Source: Bacteroidetes bacterium 43-16 (GTDB lineage Bacteria; Bacteroidota; Bacteroidia; Chitinophagales; Chitinophagaceae). Taken from it: DNA of 64,000 nt. The notes under the pieces were generated by a model. That model was not told the DNA's origin. It worked only from the letters and a program-made list of their open reading frames with translations, and made no database searches. Positions 54,814 to 62,771 of the stretch are shown in pieces. Location: NCBI GenBank assembly GCA_001897525.1, contig MKTB01000015.1:337959-401958 (forward strand), read 5' to 3'. The position numbers and the translations under genes were made by a program. The number at the start of each line of letters is the position of its first letter. The first letter of the stretch is position 1.

Positions 54814-54856
54814 GCACAACAGGCTGTTTTCATCTCGTGAAAACAGCCTGTTGTGC
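54814..54856 (+). terminator. Terminator after the kinase gene
   Basis: A 19-bp perfect stem (54814-54832 with 54838-54856) with a five-base loop, the longest hairpin in the window, followed by ttt. The T tract is short. Confidence 0.75.
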
Positions 54857-54857
54857 T

Positions 54858-54890
54858 TTGAGCGATTATCTATAGACCTTGAGCGATTAT
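54858..54890 (+). promoter_or_regulatory. Putative LytTR operator: two 12-bp direct repeats 21 bp apart
   Basis: TTGAGCGATTAT occurs at 54858-54869 and again at 54879-54890, with a nine-base spacer. The start-to-start distance is 21 bp, two helical turns. The pair lies just after the two-component operon's terminator and 26 bases upstream of the -7 box at 54916, where an activator would bind. LytTR regulators are known to bind such tandem repeats. Assignment to this regulator is inference. Confidence 0.55.
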
Positions 54891-54915
54891 TTATGTACAA
54901 AAAAAGGCTGGTATC

Positions 54916-54923
54916 TATTTTTG
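54916..54923 (+). promoter_or_regulatory. -7 box for the lipoprotein gene after the kinase
   Basis: TATTTTTG, a perfect TAnnTTTG match, 34 bases before the ATG at 54958 (or the one at 54970). No good -33 TTG is visible, fitting an activator-dependent promoter next to the direct repeats. Confidence 0.55.
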
Positions 54924-54957
54924 GATCAAAGAATTAATCATTAAAAAACAATGTATC

Positions 54958-55698
54958 ATGAAAAGTGCTATGTACAAATTACTCCCGGCTAAACTCCTCC
55001 TGATCGCATCAGCAATCCTGTTGTTATCCTGCGATAAAACGACCACTCCCGGGCCCAAATCTGAAGATCAGAAATGGATCGTCCATTATAAAGATATCAT
55101 GCTCGGCGATCAAAACAATACCGGCACCGGTCAATTCCTCAAAACCCAGACAGGCACCGTATTCAGTATAGAAAATGCATTTGCGCAACAAGGTAGTATG
55201 TCTATGGTCTATTTCTCGGAATACGGGAGCAACAGGCTTTACCTGACCTTTCCGGGCAATGCCTACTCAGAGGCTTATTCCAAAGAGTCAGAGGAAAACA
55301 ACCTGTTTGACCGGCCAACTGTAGGATTGAACCATTGGCAGCCTGCCGATATGAATTCAGGAGAGATCTCGCTCGCAGCTACAATGGACCAGGATATGAA
55401 CAAGGCTGAATTTGATGCCCTGGCCTCCGGTCTTAGCTGGAAAGACTTTGACAGTAAGTTCCGGGCCTACAACACCGGCGATGCCGATTTAAGCAATGTC
55501 GCAAAAATGATCAGCCCGGAAAACGGTGATGTATATATGTTGCAACTCAACAATACCATCAGGGCTTTTATTTATATTAAGAATGTAGTACCCGGAGGTG
55601 CCGGTGGCGGCAGTGTCCGCTTTGACATGGTCATAGAAGGCGGCAGCGTCTACAATAATGATCCGGCAACAAAAAGAATTAATCCGGCAAAAGACTAA
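54958..55698 (+). CDS. Lipoprotein of unknown function downstream of the LytTR operator
   Basis: 246 residues. The lipoprotein signal ends LIASAILLLSC (Cys about 25), followed by DKTTTPGPKSEDQ. The mature domain has no motif I recognise. Features include VHYKDIMLGDQNNTGTGQFL (about 41-60), ISLAATMDQDMNKAEFDALA (about 136-155) and a Gly-rich VVPGGAGGGSVRFDMVIEGGSV near the end. It is the first gene behind the direct-repeat pair, so it is the best candidate target of the LytTR system. It is followed by a terminator and then a T9SS propeller-like gene. Confidence 0.65.
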   Translation: MKSAMYKLLPAKLLLIASAILLLSCDKTTTPGPKSEDQKWIVHYKDIMLGDQNNTGTGQFLKTQTGTVFSIENAFAQQGSMSMVYFSEYGSNRLYLTFPGNAYSEAYSKESEENNLFDRPTVGLNHWQPADMNSGEISLAATMDQDMNKAEFDALASGLSWKDFDSKFRAYNTGDADLSNVAKMISPENGDVYMLQLNNTIRAFIYIKNVVPGGAGGGSVRFDMVIEGGSVYNNDPATKRINPAKD

Positions 55699-55712
55699 TC
55701 AACCACACTTAG

Positions 55713-55734
55713 AACCCGGAACCTTTTCCGGGTT
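55713..55734 (+). terminator. Terminator after the lipoprotein gene
   Basis: A 9-bp stem (55713-55721 with 55726-55734) is followed by tatttttaa. The next gene starts 20 bases later without its own promoter box, so partial read-through is likely. Confidence 0.7.
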
Positions 55735-55754
55735 TATTTTTAAAAAAGCATATC

Positions 55755-57416
55755 ATGAAATCAATCGCTATAGCAATCATTACGGCAGCTTGCAGCCTCC
55801 AGGCTCTGGCACAAACGCCTGTCCTGCTTAAAGACATCAATACCAACGGGTCTTCTAACACCCAGTATTATACAGAATATAATAATAAGACCTATTTTGC
55901 AGCCCAGGACGGCATTAATGGAGTTGAACTCTGGGTGACCGATGGAACAACCTCAGGCACTACCCTTTTCAAAGACATCAATCCCGGAACCGGTAGCAGT
56001 GATGTATATTTGGATCATTTTGTACTCAATGGCAAGTTGCTCTTCAGCGCCAGTAACGGTACCACTTCAGGCAGAGAGCCCTGGATATCTGATGGCAGCA
56101 GCGCCGGTACGCAGATGCTTAAAGACATCAATCCCGGAGCCGGCAACTCCTACCCCTCTTTCCTGGCCAGGAGAAATGGCCATAAAAGAGAGCTGGCCAC
56201 CCTGGGTGGTAAGGCCTTCTTCTTTGCCAATGATGGGGAAAATGGTACAGAACTATGGATAACAGACGGCACCGCTACGGGTACCCAATTACTCAAAGAT
56301 ATCAACGCCGGTGCCGGATCCGGTTTCAATGGAGACCTGGCTGCTGTAGGGGTTATTTCTAACGGGAAGCTTTATTTTGCAGCTATTACAGAGTCCAGTG
56401 GTACAGAGTTGTGGGTAACCGATGGCACGAGTGCCGGCACTACCCTTTTTAAAGACATTAATCCCGGTGCCCCCGGTAGTTCGCCTACTCAACTCATGTC
56501 CTTCCAGGGCAAATTCATGTTCTCCGCCACGGACAATACTTCGGGCAACGAATTATGGATCTCTGATGGCACCACAGCAGGTACCAGTTTACTCAAAGAT
56601 ATCAATGCAGGCTTAGCGAACAGCAACCCAACCTGGTTCGAGGAGCTCGGGAACAAAATGCTCTTTACAGCCAACACAATCACACAGGGAAAAGAAGTGT
56701 GGATCACAGACGGCACCAGCCTGGGCACACAAATAATTAAAGACCTTAGCCCGGGCAATACTACCGGAATATTCGGAAAGCTCTATACAATGGGGGCCTA
56801 CACTTACTTCCTGGGGGTTAGCAGCAACGGCAGAAGCCTGTATAAAACGGACGGTACGGAAACGGGGACAACAGTGGTGCGCAATTTTGATACCGATCTG
56901 AATACTTATACCTGGTATTCTCCTTTGATCTATAATAATGAACTCTACTTCCAGATGAGACGAACGGCCGAGGGATGGCACCTCTGGAAAACAGACGGCA
57001 CAGAAGCCGGAACAAAAATGGTAGCTCCGGACATCGCCCCTAATTTCAATCCCCTGGAAAATTCAGCCGAGATGGGCGTGAGTAACGGAGCATTCTTTTA
57101 CAGCGCCAATTACATTAACATAGGAGATGAATTATACATGATCCAATATGAAACAACAGGCCTGGAGCAGGCTGCAGGAAAAAAAGAAACCGTACTTATC
57201 TATCCCAACCCTGCAGGTCAGTATATCAATATAGAGGGTTTAAAAAAAGGCACGCAGCTTACCATATATAACACGATCGGGCAGATTAAATATCAGATGC
57301 AAACCCAGGATGCAAAAACAGGCATAGACCTGTCAGGACTGGCATCGGGGATCTACTTTGTACACCTATTGGATAAAGACGGCACCCCACATATTGCCAG
57401 CTTCGGGAAAAAATAA
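55755..57416 (+). CDS. T9SS-exported protein with eight ELWxxDGTxxGT repeats
   Basis: 553 residues. A signal peptide (1-19, ending QALAQ) precedes eight units with cores ELWVTDGTTSGT, EPWISDGSSAGT, ELWITDGTATGT, ELWVTDGTSAGT, ELWISDGTTAGT, EVWITDGTSLGT, SLYKTDGTETGT and HLWKTDGTEAGT. Most are followed by LxKDINxG, and the units are spaced roughly 50-60 residues apart. This is a propeller-like repeat family known from hyalin-repeat annotations. The C-terminal sorting domain (about 480-553) starts VLIYPNPAGQYI and ends SFGKK. It is a relative of the gene between sufB and sufC. Probably a surface protein; function unknown. Confidence 0.85.
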   Translation: MKSIAIAIITAACSLQALAQTPVLLKDINTNGSSNTQYYTEYNNKTYFAAQDGINGVELWVTDGTTSGTTLFKDINPGTGSSDVYLDHFVLNGKLLFSASNGTTSGREPWISDGSSAGTQMLKDINPGAGNSYPSFLARRNGHKRELATLGGKAFFFANDGENGTELWITDGTATGTQLLKDINAGAGSGFNGDLAAVGVISNGKLYFAAITESSGTELWVTDGTSAGTTLFKDINPGAPGSSPTQLMSFQGKFMFSATDNTSGNELWISDGTTAGTSLLKDINAGLANSNPTWFEELGNKMLFTANTITQGKEVWITDGTSLGTQIIKDLSPGNTTGIFGKLYTMGAYTYFLGVSSNGRSLYKTDGTETGTTVVRNFDTDLNTYTWYSPLIYNNELYFQMRRTAEGWHLWKTDGTEAGTKMVAPDIAPNFNPLENSAEMGVSNGAFFYSANYINIGDELYMIQYETTGLEQAAGKKETVLIYPNPAGQYINIEGLKKGTQLTIYNTIGQIKYQMQTQDAKTGIDLSGLASGIYFVHLLDKDGTPHIASFGKK

Positions 57417-58007
57417 ATCAGCCATAGGGCTTAAGCGACCTTCCAGGAAACTTTCCACTTATTGAAAAGCTCCTGCAGGTCGCTTTTATTTTTATCCGGC
57501 TAAATGCTTCAACACTATCTCAACCGGGGGCTTAGCTTTCCTTGGTATACGATTCATAAAGACCTTTTAAAAAATTTCAAAAGAGCTATTAAATCACCGG
57601 GCAAACAGAAAAATTTTTGGCGAAATCTACCCTTACTGACAGGCAATATTCTAAAAAGCAGGTACTCTTAAAACCGGGCATGCCAGGAGTTGTAACCCGA
57701 TTTCCTCTTTTATTTTATGCTGTACTGTTTATAAAATGAGCAGAGTGCCTGCCTGAAAAATAAGAGGATAAGTTATTCCAAATGATTGGATTAGTAGTAT
57801 TTATATGATTACTTCCTATTTCAACAAACAAAATAACACATAATTAACAAAAAATAAAATAACACAGCACTCCCAGCCCTCATTCAAGAAAAGGATGCAA
57901 AACGGGAAGAAACATTTGAATCATAAGCTTACCTCCGGCCTGTTTTAAATAGACCGGCCACTTAATTAAACCCCTTAAAATAAAATCATCAAGCAAATCA
58001 ACATTTT
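57417..58007. other. Intergenic region before the first seven-unit propeller gene
   Basis: 591 bases. The terminator is at 57433-57485. The remainder is AT-rich with no ORF over 60 codons on either strand that looks coding, no tRNA and no clear TAnnTTTG box. The upstream regions of the three paralogues are not visibly alike. Confidence 0.5.
57433..57490 (+). terminator. Terminator after the 55.7-kb T9SS gene
   Basis: A 9-bp outer stem (57433-57441 with 57477-57485) with an inner AGGA/TCCT pairing, followed by tttattttt. Confidence 0.7.
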
Positions 58008-60224
58008 ATGAAACTAAAAAAACTTTTATTGTGCTCTTTGCTGCTGTTTGGCGCATGGACACTTAAAGCGCAGAACTGGGCAGAACTGGGCACCGGGACC
58101 AATGCCCTTAACCCTAATGATGGGATTATGGCCTTAGCTACAGATGCCGCCGGGAATATTTATGCAGCAGGAAGTTTTACCAATGCTGCAGGAAAACAAT
58201 ATGTAGCCAAATGGAACGGCAGCTTCTGGGCAGAAATGGGTACAGGTAGCAATGCCTTAAATGCCAATGGCTGGATTCGCAGTATCGCTGTAGACCCAAG
58301 TGGGAATCTATATGCAGCCGGGGATTTTGTCAACACTGCAGGGAAACAATATGTGGCTAAATGGAACGGCAGCTTCTGGGCAGAAATGGGTACAGGTAGC
58401 AATGCTTTAAATGCCAATGGCTGGATTTTCAGTATCACTACAGATGCATCTGGCAATGTATATGCAGCAGGAGTCTTTTCCAATACGGCCGGTAAGCGAT
58501 ACGTAGCTAAATGGAACGGCACTTCATGGTCAGAAGTAGGCACCGGCACCAATGCCTTAGATGCCAATAACTGGATCGTCAATATTACTACAGACCCCTC
58601 CGGGAATTTATATGCCACCGGATTTTTCACCAACGCTGCGCTGAAAAACTATTTAGCCAAATGGAATGGCACTTCCTGGTCAGAAGTAGGCACCGGTGCC
58701 AATGCACTTAATCCGAGTGATGCAATCAACAGTATTGCTACAGACCAGGCAGGGAATATCTATGTTGCCGGCTATTTCACGAATACAGCCGGGAAATATT
58801 ACGTTGCTAAATGGAATGGCAGTTCCTGGTCAGAATTGGGTACGGGCAGCAATGCACTGAATGCTGACGGATGGCTATTTGCACTGGCTAAGGATCCCTC
58901 CGGGAATTTGTATGCAGGTGGAAGTTTTGTCAATACAGCAGGCAAGCAATACGTAGCTAAATGGAACGGTACCTCCTGGGCAGAACTCGGCACCGGTGCT
59001 AATGCTTTAAATGCAAATAGTAATATTGTTAGTATAATTTCTGACCAGGCAGGCGCAATTTATACTACCGGAGCTTTTACCAATAGCCTCGGAAAGCGAT
59101 ATGTGGCTAAATGGAGCAACAGTACTGTTCCTGTAGACAGTGTGGATGTGCGCACCGTCGGTAATGTACCACCTATGATCACCACCAATGCAGGAACACT
59201 GCCTATGACAGCAGTTGTATTTCCCGCTACGGCCAGCCAGGATGTAATCTGGAGCATTGTACCCGGTACAGGAACGGCTACTATAAATACCTCAGGGGTA
59301 GTCACTGCGATAGCTAATGGTACGGTATGGGCCAAAGCAGTATCTCTTAGCAATACAAGTAAAAAAGATTCAATGCTCATTAATCTCAGCAACCAGGTGG
59401 TAGCCGTAGACAGTGTAGATGTGCGCACCGTCGGTAATGTACCTGCCATTATCAATACTAACGCAGGCACGCTTCCTATGACTGCTGTAGTATTCCCCGC
59501 AACAGCCAGCCAGGATGTTAGCTGGAGCATTGTGCCAGGGACAGGTACGGCTAATATATCTGCTGCAGGTGTGGTTACTGCACAAACAAACGGTACCGTA
59601 TGGGCCAAAGCGGTATCTGTGGCGAATACCACTAAAATGGACTCCCTGCTCATCAATATCAGCAACCAGGCCGTAGCCGTAGCCGTAGACAGTATGGATG
59701 TGCGTACGGTAGGTAATGTACCTGCTGTGATCACCACCCTTGGCGCAGCAGGAAACCTGCCCCTGACCGCTGTTGTATTCCCTGCTACGGCCAGCCAGGA
59801 TGTAAGCTGGAGCATTGTACCCGGCACAGGAACGGCTAACATAAGTGCCACAGGGGCGGTCACTGGATTAAGCAATGGAACCGTATGGGCTAAAGCTGTG
59901 TCTACTACCAATACGAGCAAAACGGACTCCCTGCTGATTGAGATCCGGAGCACCGGTATTAAAGATAAAATGGCCGACATGGGCATTAAGCTTTACCCAA
60001 ATCCGGCAGGCAAGGAACTGTTCCTGGCCGTGGAGCAGGCACACAATGAATTAGAGATGAATATCACCGACTTGAGCGGAAGAGCGGTCATGACTAAAGC
60101 TTATGCAGCCAACAGTCTGAACCGGCCTGTAGCTATCAACATAAAAGAGTTGACACCGGGCATCTACTTCCTGAGACTCCGGGGAACAGGTATGGATATA
60201 ACGTTGAAGTTTATTAAAAAATAA
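58008..60224 (+). CDS. T9SS-exported protein: seven 50-residue propeller units plus three Ig-like modules (paralogue 1)
   Basis: 738 residues. A signal peptide (1-22, ending TLKAQ) is followed at residue 24 by seven consecutive units of exactly 50 residues. Each unit begins WxELGTGxNALN and contains D-x-x-GN-[IVL]-YAAG and YVAKWNG. Seven W-containing four-strand-like units suggest a complete seven-bladed propeller. Three bacterial Ig-like (Big_2-type) modules of 91, 93 and about 90 residues follow from 59133 (VDSVDVRTVGNVP to SLLI). A 'KLYPNPAGKEL' sorting domain ends FIKK. No enzyme motif is seen. Units 2 and 3 are nearly identical in DNA. Surface display is inferred from the sorting domain. 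Confidence 0.85.
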   Translation: MKLKKLLLCSLLLFGAWTLKAQNWAELGTGTNALNPNDGIMALATDAAGNIYAAGSFTNAAGKQYVAKWNGSFWAEMGTGSNALNANGWIRSIAVDPSGNLYAAGDFVNTAGKQYVAKWNGSFWAEMGTGSNALNANGWIFSITTDASGNVYAAGVFSNTAGKRYVAKWNGTSWSEVGTGTNALDANNWIVNITTDPSGNLYATGFFTNAALKNYLAKWNGTSWSEVGTGANALNPSDAINSIATDQAGNIYVAGYFTNTAGKYYVAKWNGSSWSELGTGSNALNADGWLFALAKDPSGNLYAGGSFVNTAGKQYVAKWNGTSWAELGTGANALNANSNIVSIISDQAGAIYTTGAFTNSLGKRYVAKWSNSTVPVDSVDVRTVGNVPPMITTNAGTLPMTAVVFPATASQDVIWSIVPGTGTATINTSGVVTAIANGTVWAKAVSLSNTSKKDSMLINLSNQVVAVDSVDVRTVGNVPAIINTNAGTLPMTAVVFPATASQDVSWSIVPGTGTANISAAGVVTAQTNGTVWAKAVSVANTTKMDSLLINISNQAVAVAVDSMDVRTVGNVPAVITTLGAAGNLPLTAVVFPATASQDVSWSIVPGTGTANISATGAVTGLSNGTVWAKAVSTTNTSKTDSLLIEIRSTGIKDKMADMGIKLYPNPAGKELFLAVEQAHNELEMNITDLSGRAVMTKAYAANSLNRPVAINIKELTPGIYFLRLRGTGMDITLKFIKK
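58077..59126 (+). repeat. Seven in-frame 150-bp repeats (paralogue 1)
   Basis: Units start at 58077, 58227, 58377, 58527, 58677, 58827 and 58977, each with a TGG codon. The spacing is exactly 150 bp with no indels. Units 2 and 3 share a long run of near-identical bases around 58215-58275 and 58365-58425, indicating a recent unit duplication or conversion. Confidence 0.9.
59133..59954 (+). repeat. Three Ig-like coding modules (paralogue 1)
   Basis: Copies begin at 59133, 59406 and 59685 with GTAGACAGT. The second copy is six bases longer than the first because GTAGCC is duplicated just before the third (about 59672-59684). All share VFPATASQDV and NGTVWAKAVS. Confidence 0.85.
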
Positions 60225-60531
60225 GTTAGGTATTTGATTAAGAACCTGAATTTAAAAAAACAGGTCCATAAAAAACAACGAAACAGGCACGAAATACATT
60301 AAAGAAGTCAACACACATCTCAAAGAAAAAATATTTTTTATCTAAAATGAAATTCTAATACAAAACAAATAATACCTCGCAACAGGGTCTATAAAATAAA
60401 AAATGCATTTCAAAATCCCCTGGCGAACAATCGGTTCAGGAGTAACAATGTTATTATAAAGCTGTTCCCATAGGCCTTCAAGTATAATTCTACACTCATT
60501 ATCAACACTATTCATTTAAATCCACGCAACA
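60225..60531. other. Intergenic region between paralogues 1 and 2
   Basis: 307 bases, AT-rich. A weak hairpin (acctg/caggt, about 60245-60267) could end transcription of paralogue 1. I see no promoter box, RNA gene or ORF. Confidence 0.45.
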
Positions 60532-62196
60532 ATGAAACTAAAAAAACTGCTCTTACTCTCCCTGCTCCTCTCCGGAGCAGCATCCACAGTTCTGGCCCAA
60601 TCCTGGTCGGAACTAGGTACAGGAACCAATATGCTGAATGCCGGTAGTACTATCGTTGCTGTCACTACAGATGCAAGCGGAAACATTTATACAACCGGTA
60701 ATTTTACCAATGCGGCCGGGAAACAATATGTGGCTAAATGGAACGGAACGTCCTGGACAGAACTGGGCACCGGCACCAACGCTTTAAATGCGAACAATGC
60801 AGGAACCTGCATTACTAAGGACCCATCGGGCAACATATATGTTGCAGGAGACTTTACGAATAACTCTAGCCATCGATTTGTGGCCAAATGGAACGGCACC
60901 TCCTGGGCAGAACTGGGCACCGGTACCAATACTTTAAATGCCAATGATCTGATTAAAACTATTATTACAGATGCAAGCGGGAATGTTTATGCAGCGGGGG
61001 CCTTTACCAATAGTTCGGGTTATAAGTATGTGGCCAAATGGAACGGCACCTCCTGGGCAGAACTGGGCTCCGGCACCAATACATTAAATGCTAATGGCAA
61101 CATTCAAAGTATTGCAACAGACGCAAGCGGCAATGTTTATGCGGCGGGTAATTTCTCCAATGCTTCGGGCAAATATTATGTAGCCAAATGGAACGGTACT
61201 TCCTGGGCAGAATTAGGTACAGGGGCCAATGCTTTAAATGCAGGTCTTTATATCATGACTATTGCTACTGATGCCTCGGGCAACGTGTATGCTGCAGGAG
61301 CCTTTACTAATGCTTCCGGGAAATATTATGTAGCCAAATGGAACGGCACCTCCTGGGCAGAACTGGGCTCCGGTGCAAATGCTTTAAATGCCGACGCTCT
61401 TATCAATGCTGTTATAGCAGAGCCATCCGGCAATATATATGCTTCAGGAATGTTTCATAATTCTTTAGGGAATTATTATGTGGCTAAATGGGATGGCACT
61501 TCCTGGGCAGAACTGGGTACCGGCACCAATGCTTTAAATGCCAGTAACTGGATCTTAAGTATAGCTGCTGATGCGGCAGAGAATATTTATGCAGGCGGCA
61601 GCTTTACCAATAGTTCAGGAAAATATTTTATCGCTAAATGGAGCAACAGTGCAGCCGTAGACAGTGTGGATGTGCGCACCGTAGGTAATGTACCTGCTGT
61701 GATCACGACCCTTGGCGCAGCAGGAGAGTTGCCCCTGACCGCTGTAGTATTCCCCGCAACAGCCAGCCAGGCCGTCAACTGGAGCATCGTACCCGGTACA
61801 GGAACGGCAAACATAAGTGCTGCAGGCGCGGTCACAGGACTAAGCAATGGTACGGTATGGGCCAAAGCCGTGTCTACTGCCAATACCAGTAAAATGGACT
61901 CCCTGCTGATCGAGATCCGGACTACCGGCATTAAAGATAAAATGGCCGACATGGGTATTAAGCTTTATCCAAACCCGGCAGGGAACGAACTGTTCCTGGC
62001 TGTAGAGCAGGCACACAATAATATACAAATGAATATCACCGATTTGAGCGGAAGAGCGGTCATGACTAAGGCTTATGCAGCCAACAGCCTGAATCAGCCG
62101 GAAGCTATCAACATAAAAGAGCTGTCACCGGGCATCTATTTCCTCAGGCTCAAAGGAAGCGGTATGGATATAACGATGAAGTTTATTAAAAAATGA
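60532..62196 (+). CDS. T9SS-exported protein: seven 50-residue propeller units plus one Ig-like module (paralogue 2)
   Basis: 554 residues. A signal peptide (1-23, ending TVLAQ) is followed from residue 25 by exactly seven 50-residue units of the same W-x-ELGTGxNxLNA / GNxYAAG / YVAKWNGTS pattern. One Ig-like module starts at 61657 and the LYPNPAGNEL sorting domain ends FIKK. The last 540 nt align without gaps to the last 540 nt of paralogue 1, with about 18 differences in 179 residues. Units 3-5 are close to each other in sequence (WAELG, VAKWNGTS). No catalytic residues can be named. Probably a cell-surface ligand-binding or structural protein. Confidence 0.85.
   Translation: MKLKKLLLLSLLLSGAASTVLAQSWSELGTGTNMLNAGSTIVAVTTDASGNIYTTGNFTNAAGKQYVAKWNGTSWTELGTGTNALNANNAGTCITKDPSGNIYVAGDFTNNSSHRFVAKWNGTSWAELGTGTNTLNANDLIKTIITDASGNVYAAGAFTNSSGYKYVAKWNGTSWAELGSGTNTLNANGNIQSIATDASGNVYAAGNFSNASGKYYVAKWNGTSWAELGTGANALNAGLYIMTIATDASGNVYAAGAFTNASGKYYVAKWNGTSWAELGSGANALNADALINAVIAEPSGNIYASGMFHNSLGNYYVAKWDGTSWAELGTGTNALNASNWILSIAADAAENIYAGGSFTNSSGKYFIAKWSNSAAVDSVDVRTVGNVPAVITTLGAAGELPLTAVVFPATASQAVNWSIVPGTGTANISAAGAVTGLSNGTVWAKAVSTANTSKMDSLLIEIRTTGIKDKMADMGIKLYPNPAGNELFLAVEQAHNNIQMNITDLSGRAVMTKAYAANSLNQPEAINIKELSPGIYFLRLKGSGMDITMKFIKK
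60604..61653 (+). repeat. Seven in-frame 150-bp repeats (paralogue 2)
   Basis: Units begin every 150 bp from 60604 (60604, 60754, 60904, 61054, 61204, 61354, 61504), each with a TGG codon. Unit length and number are identical to paralogues 1 and 3. Confidence 0.9.
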
Positions 62197-62771
62197 CCCG
62201 AATTAAACACTAGAAGAAAGTAGTCCGAGCAGAAAGAGGCCTACCTTGCACTTTCTCTGAATATTTTTCATGGTTTCGTGTTACACAGGCCCTCTCTGAT
62301 CCGTTCCCGGATCAAAGGAGGGCCTTTCCCGGTATAAAAACAAGCCAGTATTAAGTGCCTGCTTTATGAGTCACTAAAGTCTGGATACTTATTGCAGTAA
62401 AATAATCAGTTGTTATCCATACCATATAAGCTGCCCTGGTTTACGCCCGGATATTTCGGGTGCCTTCACTTCTGCCACATTTTGAATTCAATTTTCATCA
62501 CCTGTTCCGGGAAAATGCATCACCCCCTCGCACTTAGACACAAACGCTCTTACATAAAAACAGTAAATCTTACAAATCAAACAAAAAATAGTATAAAGAC
62601 TTGCAATGTATTACTACTCAATTTTGTATTATGAAATATAAAACAGGTAAGACAAAAATCCACCTGCAACAAACAAGCCAGCCACTTGGCAGCTAAAAAC
62701 TTTCGTCCGAAACAGAAATCGATAAAGGATCCAGCATCAAATTTTATTCATTCTCTATAAATTATCACTTT
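62197..62771. other. Intergenic region between paralogues 2 and 3
   Basis: 575 bases. It contains the terminator at 62287-62325. A possible 74-codon ORF (62410-62634) looks non-coding. No RNA gene or clear -7 box is seen. Confidence 0.5.
62287..62325 (+). terminator. Terminator after paralogue 2
   Basis: An outer 8-bp stem aggccctc/gagggcct (62287-62294 with 62318-62325) encloses an inner gatccg/cggatc stem (62298-62303 with 62308-62313). TTT follows. Confidence 0.7.

Noticed and set aside
58160..58633. Antisense open frame of 157 codons opposite the propeller units
   Set aside because: It repeats every 50 codons in step with the plus-strand units; the plus-strand frame has signal peptide, repeats and sorting domain.
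59060..59986. Long antisense open frame of 308 codons opposite the Ig-like modules
   Set aside because: It follows the repeat structure of the plus-strand gene exactly and consists of repeated low-complexity blocks, so it is a codon-bias shadow.
62410..62634. 74-codon open frame in the gap before paralogue 3
   Set aside because: No promoter box, no recognisable motif and composition typical of the AT-rich gap.
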